64,000 bases of DNA from Trichomonas vaginalis G3 (lineage: Eukaryota > Parabasalia > Trichomonadida > Trichomonadidae): assembly GCF_026262505.1 (NCBI RefSeq), contig NC_067206.1, positions 9,792,268-9,856,267 of the forward strand, read 5' to 3'. The stretch's first letter is position 1, and each line of letters starts with the position of its first letter. The notes beneath the pieces are model-generated. The model searched no databases and was not told the origin of the DNA. It saw nothing but the letters and a program-made list of their open reading frames with translations. A program made the translations under genes and the position numbers. Shown here piece by piece: positions 29,021 through 38,350 of this stretch.

Positions 29021-29683
29021 ATGTCAGTCGAAGCAAAAACGTTCACGAACAAATCTAATGGCGAAACATTCACAAAAGGCACTTACAACGGTATTGAAGT
29101 CTTACGTAGAGACAAGGATGGTTATATAAATGCAACAAAGATGTGTCAGCAGTTTAGGAAAGACTTTAGAAGGTTGTTGGAAAATAAGTCCTGGGAAGAG
29201 TATTTTAAGGCATTTTGTGAAGAATATACCAACCCGCGGAAAACGGCGGGTTGCTTTTTATACAAAGTTCATGCAGGAATTCCTGATGAAATCAAACAGG
29301 TTAGAGGAATGTATGTAGACCCAAGACTCGTAAACTATATTGCAATGTGGGCTTCTCCAAAATATTGTATAGCAGTTGGAAAAATTATGGACTCCATAGA
29401 CAAGAAAGTTCATGAGAAGTTAGATGAAGAAGAACTTGAAGATACAGTAGAGAATGCAAAACCTTTGTTCGAACAAGAAGTTAGAAAAATGCATGAAAAA
29501 CAAATAGAACATGAACGTGAGATATGTTCTGGTTATAGAGATTCTCCATACGAACTAGACCAATGGGAACAAGAAGATTTAAAGAGAGAATTTAGAGAAT
29601 ATGAACTCGCTAAGATAACATTAGAAGCTGCAGAAAAGAAGTTAAAAGTTTGGGGTCGTTTTGTACAAAAATATTGTGAGTAA
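29021..29683 (+). CDS. KilA-N domain protein (intact)
   Basis: 220 residues. The KilA-N core is complete: YNGIEVLRRDKDGYINATKMCQQF, a middle region, then GMYVDPRLVNYIAMWASPKY. KilA-N proteins are DNA-binding proteins of large DNA viruses and phages. The C-terminal half is a charged helix. In the middle, codons for NPRKTAG form a strong hairpin (29230-29255). The start follows the AAAAATATTTTTT tract and the leader ATTGTAAGAACAG, shared with the gene at 29974. Two broken relatives follow at 31462 and 31938. Confidence 0.9.
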   Translation: MSVEAKTFTNKSNGETFTKGTYNGIEVLRRDKDGYINATKMCQQFRKDFRRLLENKSWEEYFKAFCEEYTNPRKTAGCFLYKVHAGIPDEIKQVRGMYVDPRLVNYIAMWASPKYCIAVGKIMDSIDKKVHEKLDEEELEDTVENAKPLFEQEVRKMHEKQIEHEREICSGYRDSPYELDQWEQEDLKREFREYELAKITLEAAEKKLKVWGRFVQKYCE

Positions 29684-29726
29684 ATGAACCATTTTTTTTA
29701 TTGAACTCGGCAAAAATATATTTTAG

Positions 29727-29889
29727 GTGAAGAGGTGAGATTTCACCCGTTTTCTCACCTGTTTTTTCACCCTCATTTCTACCATCGTAGAAAACACACA
29801 AAACTCTTGAATTTGTTGCTGAACTCGGCAAAAATATATTTTAGGTGAAGAGGTGAGATTTCACCCGTTTTCTCACCTGTTTTTTCACC
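29727..29889. repeat. Two GGTGAA-type hairpin repeats
   Basis: Copies at 29727-29771 and 29846-29889. Outer arms GGTGAA and TTCACC, inner hairpin GGTGA-GAT-TTCACC. This is the GGTAGAA hairpin family with matched changes in both arms; the AAAATATATTTTA tail is kept. Further copies of this subtype are at 30896-30942 and 31305-31352. Confidence 0.8.
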
Positions 29890-29973
29890 CGTTGAATTTG
29901 TCATGAGTTTTCCCGAAATAAAAAATAAAGTTGGTTTTTTTAAAAAAATATTTTTTATTTTTATTGTAAGAAC

Positions 29974-30888
29974 ATGTTAGCAACAACAGCACCAAACTCG
30001 TTAGTCATGAACCCAACTTCAATGTTAGTAGAGATGAAAAGCTTCATTCCTTCTTCATATACTTTCGAAACAACAATCCAGAAGATAAAGCAAGAACTTC
30101 TCCAAGGAGATTTAGATTGCACTGCAAAAGATGAAACAAATGAAGAATATCTTTATGAAATGCAGGATATTATTGACCATCTACCTAAACTTCCTGAAAT
30201 CCAACAACAAAAGCTTACTATTCCAGAATTCGATGAAATAGAAGTCAAAGCAACTGACTCAGTAGAAATAAAGAAGTTCATACGAAAGGTTAACTATGAG
30301 TTTCTTGGATTTCATTGCAACCATAAAGTCATGGACAAAGATTGCGATATGGTATATAAGAACATCTCTGACATATATAAATCTGGGGAGTTTAAGACCT
30401 ACGACAACTTTGTTTCGTTAGTTGCTGAATGTGTATGGCAGATAAGAGATAAAGACAGAAGGGGTAAAATATGGAACGAACAGATAAGACCAACTGCTTC
30501 AGATTTAAAGAAAACCATTGACGCCTTAGTCATACTAGCAGGTAAGGTTTCAATGTACAATGCAAAAATGAACCCGCAATGTTCAAAATGTAAAGCAGCA
30601 ATGAGGAAATATAACTACTCCGTCAAAGAGATAGAACGTATGCGAAACGACTATGCTGACTTAAAGAAAGAAGTAGAGAAACCAGCAGAAGATAAAATGA
30701 ACATGTTAGCATTTCTGAACAAAAACTATCCAACAGCAGACGATTTCCTTCTATCTGACGTCAAGAAGAAATATAAAGAAACTTTCGGTATCGTTAAAAC
30801 ATTCGATGTACTGACAGAAGAAATAGAAGCTACGAAATTGTTTAGGATTTCAAATATACATCATACAATTCATGTAAAACGCTTATAA
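29974..30888 (+). CDS. Conserved CxxC-containing element protein (copy B, intact)
   Basis: 304 residues, homologue of A 15008-14093. It has the CSKCKAAM Cys pair around residue 205, a following coiled-coil-like helix, and an N-terminal helical region (MLVEMKSFIPSSYTFETTIQ). The substitutions from A are mainly conservative, which points to past selection on the protein. Unknown function; it is consistently encoded against the direction of the virion block. Confidence 0.82.
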   Translation: MLATTAPNSLVMNPTSMLVEMKSFIPSSYTFETTIQKIKQELLQGDLDCTAKDETNEEYLYEMQDIIDHLPKLPEIQQQKLTIPEFDEIEVKATDSVEIKKFIRKVNYEFLGFHCNHKVMDKDCDMVYKNISDIYKSGEFKTYDNFVSLVAECVWQIRDKDRRGKIWNEQIRPTASDLKKTIDALVILAGKVSMYNAKMNPQCSKCKAAMRKYNYSVKEIERMRNDYADLKKEVEKPAEDKMNMLAFLNKNYPTADDFLLSDVKKKYKETFGIVKTFDVLTEEIEATKLFRISNIHHTIHVKRL

Positions 30889-30895
30889 AATAACA

Positions 30896-31461
30896 GGTGA
30901 AAAAAGAGGTGAAAAAAGAGGTGAAATCTCACCTCTTCACCTAAAATATATTTTTATTGAATTCTGTATAAAATTCTGAGTAAAATGACATATGGAACAC
31001 ATACTTTTTCAGTAAGGACATATGGGTAGAAATGAGGGTAGAAAACGGGGTAGATATACCCTTCTACCCTAAAATATATTTTTGTCTGTTTTACACTCAT
31101 TGGACGATTAAAGTCTTGACAAAAACATATACGATGAAGTCTTGACAAAACATATACGAAGAAGTCTTGACAAAACATATACGAAGAAGTCTTGACAAAC
31201 ATATACGAAGAAGTCTTGACAAAACATATACGAAGAAGTCTTGACAAAACATATACGAAGAAGTCTTGACAAAACATTTACGATGAAATCATGAAAATTC
31301 ATGAGGTGAAAAAAGAGGTGAAAAAACAGGTGAAATCTCACCTCTTCACCTAAAATATATTTTGCTGAAAAAAATGACCAAATTTCATGAATTTCCTTAA
31401 GACAGAAAAAATAACGCTAGTTTTTATAAAATATTTTTTTATTTTGTATGTAAAGACAGAT
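30896..31461. repeat. Gene-free repeat zone: hairpins and inverted 25-bp tandem array
   Basis: It holds a GGTGAA hairpin (30896-30942), a GGGTAGAA/TTCTACCC hairpin with an altered middle (31024-31069), a 25-bp tandem array of about seven units with core GAAGTCTTGACAAAACAT (31105-31280), another GGTGAA hairpin (31305-31352), and the promoter-like tract of the next gene. The 25-bp unit is the reverse complement of the A units at 3585-3702. Confidence 0.8.
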
Positions 31462-31850
31462 ATGTCAACATCAGAGAACACAACAACTGCTATCGTTCAT
31501 GAAGCCATAAATGAAAATATGAGTACATACAGTTTAACAAACAACTCCGTCTCATTCGTTCGGTCAAAGATGACATGTACCAAATGCAAAGTATTTTGAC
31601 AGCATGTTTTGCTCCAGATACTAAGAAACCACAAGACTGGTTTGAATTAAATAGCACTCATGAACTCCTCAGTGAGTTTGAACATGTAGAACTTAAAAAG
31701 ATGTACCAAGACAGACAAAACTTACCATCACATCTAAAAGGTATATATGTTCATAAGTTCCTAGTTAGTTCAATAGCAATGTGGGCTTCGCCTCGCTATG
31801 CTTGGTATATTTACAGACTTCTTGACGAAGTTGCTGAAAAATACATGTAA
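31462..31850 (+). pseudogene. KilA-N-like protein, second copy (frameshifted, short)
   Basis: Begins MSTSENTTTAIVHEAINE, identical to the start of the next copy at 31938. The frame breaks near 31515 and again before 31600, then a KilA-N end is readable: GIYVHKFLVSSIAMWASPRYAWYIYRLLDE. It lacks the long C-terminal domain of the third copy. The leader from AAAATATTTTTTTATTTTG to the ATG is duplicated before 31938. Confidence 0.7.
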
Positions 31851-31937
31851 AGCGTTTATTTTTGGTCTTTTATACAAGATAGAAAATAACGCTAGTTTTT
31901 TATAAAATATTTTTTTATTTTGTATGTAAAGACAGAT

Positions 31938-32763
31938 ATGTCAACATCAGAGAACACAACAACTGCTATCGTTCATGAAGCCATAAATGAAGAATATGAG
32001 TACATACAATATAACAAACAGTTACGTCTCATTCGTTCGCGTCAAAGACGATATGTACCAAATGCAAAGTATTTTGACAGCTCTTCGTTCTACAAAGCAA
32101 GCATATCATTTTTGAAAACCAGCAGGCAAAAGAACTTTTAGAAGAATTTCCTCATATGTTTGCGTTCCTCGGAAAACCGAGGAACGAGATTCCGTACGAA
32201 AATCGTAAAAATTTGCCAAATAGTTTGAAAGGATATTATGTTCATAGACTTTTAGTAAATGCTGTAGCAATGTGGCTTCACCTCGTTACGCTTGTTATAT
32301 TTTCATGATGTTAGATGAAATTCATAGACAAGAACGTGAAGAGATGGAAAAGAAACTTCAAGCAAAAGATGAAGTCATTGAAGCAAAAGACAAAAACATA
32401 CAGAAAAGAATACCACGTTCGGTACCAAAAGGAAAGGAAAAGAACTATAAGTATATGATTTACACTGAAGAGATGGAAAATGAAGAAGACAGAGATATGG
32501 TTATGTTGCATTTAGTCAGAAGAAACAACAAAAGCTTTTACGACCTTGCTAAGATTTACAAATCTGACAGAAATTGGTTCTATCGCGAAAACTTACCGAT
32601 TTCAATGACACCGAATGAAGATGTTAAACAGATAGTTCAAGATACGTTACCTCAAACACACTATGATATTAAAGGTTGTACAATTTTTACCTTCAAAGAA
32701 GACTTACCGCTACTGAAAGAAAAAATAACAGAGTATTTTGACAACTTCAAACAAGCAGAGTAA
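31938..32763 (+). pseudogene. KilA-N protein with DUF3627-like C-terminal domain (frameshifted)
   Basis: Starts at ATG 31938. Frameshifts near 32040, 32105 and 32270 split it, but the parts read as one KilA-N protein: GYYVHRLLVNAVAMW, then ASPRYACYIFMMLDE, a coiled linker, and IPRSVPKGKEKNYKYMIY, the start of the DUF3627-type domain found after KilA-N in giant-virus proteins. The C-terminal 163 residues (32272-32763) are open. Between them a 24-base hairpin (CGTTCCTCGG-AAAA-CCGAGGAACG, 32163-32186) sits at about the place of the hairpin in the first copy. Confidence 0.75.
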
Positions 32764-33133
32764 ATGCACTCTTTATTTTTCAAGCTTGACACCAAAGATG
32801 GCTCAGGTAGCTCTATAAGGTAGATTGGCTTGTCAAATCCTTCTGGCATTCCGAGTCCTTCCATCCGACATTCCGAGTCCTTCCATCCGACATTCCGAGT
32901 CCTTCCTTCCTACTGGAAAAAAATTTCCCGACAACTGGAAAAAAATTTCCTTCCGACAGGCAAAATTTTTTCTGTTGTTCGTCCGTAAACCATTCAAATT
33001 TTCGAAAATTGAGAACTTTTTGGTCGAACTTCAGGAAAAGTTTTTCCTTCCAACAGAAAAAATTTTTCCTTCCTACTGGAAAAAAATTTCCCGACAACAG
33101 GAAAAGTTCTTCCTTCCAACAGGACACAAACGA
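32764..33133. repeat. Low-complexity TTCC/GGAAAAA-rich repeats
   Basis: First, tandem CATTCCGAGTCCTTCCATCCGA units (about 32847-32908), then several irregular copies of TACTGGAAAAAAATTTCCCG and AACAGGAAAAA-type sequences to about 33120. Frames through it on both strands are repeats without domain character. It ends directly before the MSDVPP mini-gene. Confidence 0.75.
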
Positions 33134-33235
33134 ATGTCCGACGTACCACCAACCGAGTCCATTCCAAAGCCAGAAGAACCGACAGCCCCAGCACCACAAC
33201 AGACTAAGACTCAACACTTACATTTTTACGCTTGA
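33134..33235 (+). CDS. Possible mini-gene, 33 residues (MSDVPPTES...)
   Basis: A short proline-rich frame (MSDVPPTESIPKPEEPTAPA...). Its start sequence GAATGTCCGACGT(A/C)CCACCA also occurs at 28970-28988, right before the KilA-N promoter tract. The end overlaps the 3' end of the packaging ATPase gene on the other strand. It may be the remaining start of a larger protein; weak as a gene. Confidence 0.3.
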   Translation: MSDVPPTESIPKPEEPTAPAPQQTKTQHLHFYA

Positions 33236-34093
33236 CTTTTTACAATTTGAACTTTGTTTGCGTAGATATGAATTCTGAAAGAAGTATGAGGGTCTTGTAT
33301 GACTTTGTACTTCTCCCATAGTTCATGTCTGTCAAACTTACCTGCCATGGACTCTTTCATAAGTTCATGAAATCGTCTTCGGACAATCCAGGGAAAAAGT
33401 AAATGTCAGTAAGTATTCTTTTAACATCCTTACTTAAACTCTTTGCTGTCTGTACACAAATGACAACAGAGATGTTGAAGTGTCTGAGCTTCTTAAGAAT
33501 TCGACACATATCTTGTTCTCTGTTCTTTAACAAAGGATGAGAGGCGAAATCATCTAAGATAAGAAGACATCTATGAGGGTAAGTCTTCCAATCGTAAGAT
33601 TGCAATTTCTTCGAAATGTATTCTATCTCTTTCTGTTTGTTTCTGAAGTGTTTCTTCTTAATATCTCTGCATTTCCTATTTGGGTCTTTAACTTAGAATT
33701 TATATACTCATTTATAGCATTGTACTTCAAAACTCTTCTTTGGTACTTCTTTATCCAATCTAACAAACTCAGAGTCTTTTATACATACTAACTTAGACTT
33801 TTTTATAATATCTTTGAACGAATTGACGGTTTGGTCAAATTGACCAGAAGTACTACAAATGACAACTAACTCATAGAATGGGTTCTTCTCATCTAGTTCT
33901 TGTTGTTGTGCAGCCATTTTAAGATAAGTGAAAGTCTTACCGACCCAGGTGGTGCAATTAGACCTGTTATACATTCTGAGCAATAGGAACTTGTCATGTA
34001 TGGTTTTATCTGAGCATTTTCCAACTTCCTCTTGTTCTTGTTTAAAACATTCTCAAATTTCTTGTCAATGTCAGCAAACTTTTTTTCTAACAT
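33226..34093 (-). pseudogene. FtsK/HerA-type (A32-like) DNA-packaging ATPase (copy B, frameshifted)
   Basis: Starts at the complement of 34093. The N-terminal 49 residues run into the Walker A region, but one G is missing in GGGTCGG(G)TAAG near 33941, so the frame ends. Later frames (33983-33708 and 33605-33357) carry the rest, including RCLLILDDFA (Walker B). Further breaks lie near 33660 and 33365. The last residues differ from A because the stop is displaced. Function as for the A copy. Confidence 0.8.
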
Positions 34094-34128
34094 ATTTTAG
34101 AAAAATTAAAATTTTTATCTTTTTGAAA

Positions 34129-34590
34129 ATGTCTAGCGATTTCGCTATCTATATTCGAGACAAACTTTTCGACAGCAAAACATCTGTCGACCATAAAATC
34201 TTACATAGTGTAAACAAGAAAGGTGAATTTGTTCTAAAGTTCTGTTTCTGGGAATATGACAAGAACCATTAAAACATTACAAAGAGCAGTCTTAAAATTT
34301 GTCAATGACAGACTTGTTGACAGAGATGACGCCGATTGGAAGATGAAGTCCAACAAAAGTTCTTAGAATGCAAAGAAGGCACATGCGCTGTTCTTGAAGA
34401 TGAAATAGAAAACAGAATAGAAGAGCTATTAAAGGACAAAGAACTTTTACATAAATATGGTTCTGAGAAATTTGACATAACTCCACCAGAAAAGAAGAAG
34501 AAGAGAGAAAAGAAAGAAAAGAAAGAAAAGAAAGTAGAAGAGAAGAAAGAACCTGAACCAGTTCCAGAGAAAAAGAAATTTGACATGTAA
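34129..34590 (+). pseudogene. Small acidic/lysine-rich element protein (copy B, two compensating indels)
   Basis: Begins MSSDFAIYIRDKLFDSKTSV. One T is gained near 34268 and one A lost near 34341, so about 25 codons are out of frame with a stop in between. The end is a Lys/Glu-rich tail and KKKFDM. Homologue of A 12852-12405. The start lies 35 bp from the ATPase start, in the same divergent arrangement as in A. Confidence 0.68.
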
Positions 34591-34606
34591 AAATAAAATT
34601 TTATTT

Positions 34607-35022
34607 TTAGAACATTTCTGGGTCAATGTCAATGTTCTCTTCCTCTTTAGGGGCAAACACTGGCTTAGACTCTAAAATCTTTTTACCCAATTTACCTTGA
34701 ACTTCAACTATCTTAGACTCATAATATTCATAGTCGTCTGCTTTCTTTGGTTCATAAGGTATAACAAGTTTGTATGCTTTGCCTTCTTTAAGGTTTGAAA
34801 ACCTTCTGTCAAAATTTTCTTTGACTGCTAACAAACCTTCTATGTCTAAGTCTTCAAATTTCGCACCATTTTTAGTCACAATAGCAAACTTAACTGGTTC
34901 GATGTTCCAAACTTTGTCAATGTAGACTTTTCAAAATGGTAGAAGACATTCAAATATATGAATGGGTCTAGTTCTTCTTTGACTTCTGTCATGTACTTGT
35001 TTACTGAGATGAATTTTGCCAT
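34607..35022 (-). pseudogene. Conserved element protein of unknown function (copy B, frameshifted)
   Basis: Starts MAKFISVNKYMTEVKEELD and is open for the part that is broken in A; it loses one base near 34924, in the T-run of the ACATTTGAC site. The remainder (34879-34607) matches A and ends EENIDIDPEMF. The two copies together show one gene of about 139 codons. It follows the HNH insertion and has the ATCCGATAGAAAAGATG leader. Confidence 0.65.
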
Positions 35023-35064
35023 CTTTTCTATCGGATAAAAAAATATTTTTTTTTAAAAAACGTT

Positions 35065-35646
35065 TTAAAATGGTATGCCATATAGCTTCTTGAATTTGTT
35101 AAGAAATAGTCTAACGTATTTTCCATCTGTATCTCTAGCGTATACATAAGCATAGTCTGCCTTAGTAAAACATACTTGTAATTTTCTATAGTTTACGCCG
35201 GTATAAAAGTAGAAAGAGTCCTGTCTTCGCTGTAGTAGTAAAACTCAAACGTATGCTTGCCATAGTCTGTAATTTCAATTGCTTCATCTTCTAGTTCGTC
35301 GACAAATTCGAATACTATATCTCCAAATTTGCTTTTGTTCTTATTTTTTCAGAACCAGTGACCCAACGTAAGTTTTCAAGTCTATTGTCGTTTCTTATAC
35401 GGTTTATATGGTCTACAAAAGGTAAATTGTTAGGATTCAGTATAAAATGAGTTGCAATGACAACATGTTTAAGATAGTGTTTCCACCCATCTTCATATCA
35501 GCATATCCGTCATTTCGCTCCCATTCGCTTAAAACTCTTTTTGTCTTTTTGTTTCTGACTTCAAATGACTCACAACAGTGAATTTCATATTTCTCATCTA
35601 ACAAACAAGTTTCCCAACGGTCTTCTCCAACAAACTCAGCGTACAT
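35065..35646 (-). pseudogene. HNH endonuclease, second copy (frameshifted), inserted between helicase and next gene
   Basis: Matches the intact gene at 27353-27937 throughout (MYAEFVGEDRWETCLLDEKY start; ends GIPF instead of GIQF). Several one-base changes, near 35490, 35350 and 35222, break it. In element A the same position (11941-11960) has only the AT tract and no HNH gene, so the copy arrived after A and B separated or was lost from A. The insertion point lies in the AT-rich promoter-like tract. Confidence 0.8.
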
Positions 35647-35680
35647 TTCAAATAAAATAAAAAAAGATTTTTTTTTAAAT

Positions 35681-36916
35681 TTACTCAGAAAAATTTTTCT
35701 TTGTATATACGCCGTTCTGAACATCTAAAAGACTTTTGACATTTGCCAAGAATGTTCGTTTAGACGCTGCCATATAACCATACTCTTGACAATACTGTTT
35801 ATATGAATCGTACAATGACCTTTCATCTAAACACTCAAAGTTAGTCTCATCTATAAACAGTTCATATACACTCTTGTTTGCTTCTAACAATGTTTGTCTC
35901 TCTTCGGTATGTGGAATTTGTCTTGGATTGAACTTTGAAATATCTAATGTCATGAAATATGAGAACAAGTGGTTGTAAAAGTCAGATGTCAAAGTTTCTG
36001 CTAAGTCGTCAAAATATTCTGTATCTTGCATATGAGAATCTGACGTTCTGACAACTACATATCTTCTGTCAGAACTTTCTAACTTCATCGGAACGGCATT
36101 GTTTGAAACCATAATGAAATTTGCAACATTTTCACAAACTCTTTGGTCTTTATATTTTCTTTCAACAACTCCAACTTTGTCTGTTATAAGACTCTTCAAA
36201 GCATCCGAGTTCAAAACTTTTGTTGTATCTATACTTTGAAGTTCGTTACATACTATAAGTTTCATATTCTCTATTGAAGAGTTAAATTTACCGCAGATGT
36301 TTTCTAAGTTTGTCATATTAGGGTTCGAATAGCCCTCTAACAGTTTGCATAAGATATCTGTAAAGAAAGTGTTCTTACCAGTTCCTTGTTTTCCAATTAT
36401 AATGAGAGCAGTTTCATTTTTAGCACTTGGATGTTGTAAGATATTTGCAAACCAACATAAGATATACTCATAAACCTTTTCGTTTCCATTGCATATAATT
36501 TCTTTGACATGGTCTAACCAAGCTTCTATAATATTTTCTTTCCATTCTACTTGTTCGTATTTATATCCAGTGAAGATAGAATAGAAGTTTGGAGAAGGTG
36601 TATAAAACTTTATACCTCGAACTGAAAAATCTTCTAACTTTGACAATAAGATATCCCAAGCATCTAACATCTTCATACCAACTTGTACGACTTTTATTTT
36701 CTTAAGTTTCTGTCTACATTCTTGTTCTGAAACTATGGTTGCTCTTGGTTTGTTAAAGACAACATCCCATTCTTTCATGACATAACATTCTGGGGCAGAG
36801 TCAACATAAATGACTAAACGTTTCAAATTCTCGACTGCTTTGTTATAGTCTCTAAATGGACACATATTTCTGAATGCTTGGAAGTCATAAAAATCTGAAA
36901 CATCTATTCTGTACAT
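35681..36916 (-). CDS. SF3/D5-like helicase (copy B, intact)
   Basis: 411 residues. Walker A is IIIGKQGTGKNTFF at about residues 173-186; a Walker B-like segment follows (MKLIVCNELQSID), then an SF3 motif C-like region (NFIMVSNNAVPMKLESSDRRYVVV) with Asn and Arg finger candidates. This is the ATPase part of D5/poxvirus-type primase-helicases, as in polinton-like viruses and virophages. The N-terminal 160 residues show no primase catalytic motif I can identify. Intact while its neighbours are broken. The AT tract before the ATG matches the A copy. Confidence 0.85.
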   Translation of the reverse strand: MYRIDVSDFYDFQAFRNMCPFRDYNKAVENLKRLVIYVDSAPECYVMKEWDVVFNKPRATIVSEQECRQKLKKIKVVQVGMKMLDAWDILLSKLEDFSVRGIKFYTPSPNFYSIFTGYKYEQVEWKENIIEAWLDHVKEIICNGNEKVYEYILCWFANILQHPSAKNETALIIIGKQGTGKNTFFTDILCKLLEGYSNPNMTNLENICGKFNSSIENMKLIVCNELQSIDTTKVLNSDALKSLITDKVGVVERKYKDQRVCENVANFIMVSNNAVPMKLESSDRRYVVVRTSDSHMQDTEYFDDLAETLTSDFYNHLFSYFMTLDISKFNPRQIPHTEERQTLLEANKSVYELFIDETNFECLDERSLYDSYKQYCQEYGYMAASKRTFLANVKSLLDVQNGVYTKKNFSE

Positions 36917-36946
36917 TTTTTATAAAAATAAAAAAAATATTATTTT

Positions 36947-37746
36947 TTATTCTTGACTTTGTTGTTCCATTTGTTGCATTTGTTGTTCTTGAGCTATTTG
37001 TTGTTGAAGTTGTTCTTGTAGTACAATACTTTCACCAGTTGCATCTTCCAATTCGAAACTTTCTGCCGTCATTGACAAATACATAGGACATAAAAGTTTT
37101 ACAGGAACAAAGTTTGCGTCAACTAAGGTTAAGTTTATGTTTGCTAAAGTGTTTGAGTTTACTAAAGCTGAAAACTCTGCATTCGAATGAACAATAGGCA
37201 AACCAGCAGAGAAAGTGTTGTTTATACGCATGAGTATCTTTTGGTCATAGTAGTTTCTGTCGACATTCGAATAACACTTTGAACCTAAGTTTGAAACAAT
37301 ATATAAAATAGGTGTACTTAAAGTCAATGGAACAGACAAACCTTGTATGACACCTTTTCCTGTTATAGGAAACTGTTGGTAGTAAAAAACCAGATATAAG
37401 TTTTTGTATTATAGCTCATATCGTTTATAGTAAACTCAGTCGGACATCCAAACATAATGAAACCTGCTCTAGTTGCAGCACATGTTACATCCGTCCTTAA
37501 AGTATTAAATAAGTCAACAAAACCTGTTGGTGGTATATCTGAGTAAGTATCTTCAAAGGAGTATTTTTTACCATTCACAACAATAAAATCTTCTGGTGTC
37601 AAAAGAGCAAAACAGGCTTTAGTCGTCATTGTGTTTAAGGTCAGTTTACAATATCGTCCTTGAGGACTTTGTAAGTTTGTTGTTATAGAATTATATGACT
37701 CAGGGTTTTTAGTCGTAATAGTATAAACCACTATGTCTTCTGCCAT
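36947..37746 (-). pseudogene. Penton-like minor capsid protein (copy B, one frameshift region)
   Basis: Frames 37746-37363 and 37339-36947 are one gene broken near 37385-37400 in a run of A and T. The sequence starts MAEDIVVYTITTKNPESYNS and ends in a Gln/Met-rich tail slightly shorter than in A. VNSNTLANINLTLVDANFVP near the C-terminus is the penton-like signature. It follows the gene at 38332-37751 with four bases between. Confidence 0.62.
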
Positions 37747-37750
37747 TTAC

Positions 37751-38332
37751 TTAGCAAGTAAATTTTAATGAAATGTTGTGGTCGTCAAATATTTTTATGA
37801 CGTCTGGGAAACTATATTTTAAGTTCAACGTTTCACCTCCTTTCATAACGTATATCTTGTCAATGACATTATATGAAACACCACAGCAACTAACGTCGGG
37901 TTCTATTTCTTTGATGTTTATATCGTCTGCCTCTGTCAAAAGTTTCAATAGTTCTTTCAAAATTTCATGAGGTGCGATGACATATGAGTTCACTTTTACA
38001 GGGTTGTGTTCGACCAAGTTTAACATTATACCTAAAGCTTGACAAATCTTCTCCTGAGTTTTAAGTTTGTCTTTAAGTTGTTGGTAGTCGTTTCGAATAT
38101 CTGCAACAGAACTTAAGTCTCTGCTAACTTCAGGATATGTTGGTTGTTCTTTTACAGGAACTATTGTTATACCATCTTCGTCTTCGTATGGTTTCCCCAC
38201 TTCAACATCTTTTTCTTTGACATTGACAACAACACTTTGACTGTTTGTTTGAGTTGGTGAATTTAACTTCACATCTGCCACCGCCATTAAACCTTTTGAA
38301 ACACTCACGCTTCTATTTTTCGGAAATGACAT
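37751..38332 (-). CDS. Conserved virion-block protein of unknown function (copy B, intact)
   Basis: 193 residues from ATG (complement of 38332), MSFPKNRSVSVSKGLMAVAD at the start. The longer open frame upstream of this ATG is only the antisense of the 38351 gene, so this start is preferred. N-terminal half low-complexity; the centre has a helix (QQLKDKLKTQEKICQALGIM), and the C-terminus looks like a beta domain. No family recognised. Confidence 0.75.
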   Translation of the reverse strand: MSFPKNRSVSVSKGLMAVADVKLNSPTQTNSQSVVVNVKEKDVEVGKPYEDEDGITIVPVKEQPTYPEVSRDLSSVADIRNDYQQLKDKLKTQEKICQALGIMLNLVEHNPVKVNSYVIAPHEILKELLKLLTEADDINIKEIEPDVSCCGVSYNVIDKIYVMKGGETLNLKYSFPDVIKIFDDHNISLKFTC

Positions 38333-38350
38333 TTTACTTAGAATAAAAAG

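Noticed and set aside
29230-29260. GC hairpin followed by a T-run as a bacterial-type terminator
   Set aside because: It lies within an intact coding frame of a eukaryotic element; bacterial intrinsic termination does not apply.
31105-31280. Regular 25-bp repeats as a CRISPR array
   Set aside because: Units are directly adjacent without unique spacers, there are no cas genes, and the organism is a eukaryote.
32825-33217. Long frames on both strands through the TTCC/GGAAAAA repeats
   Set aside because: Both come from low-complexity repeats with few stops; no domain character, and no counterpart in element A.
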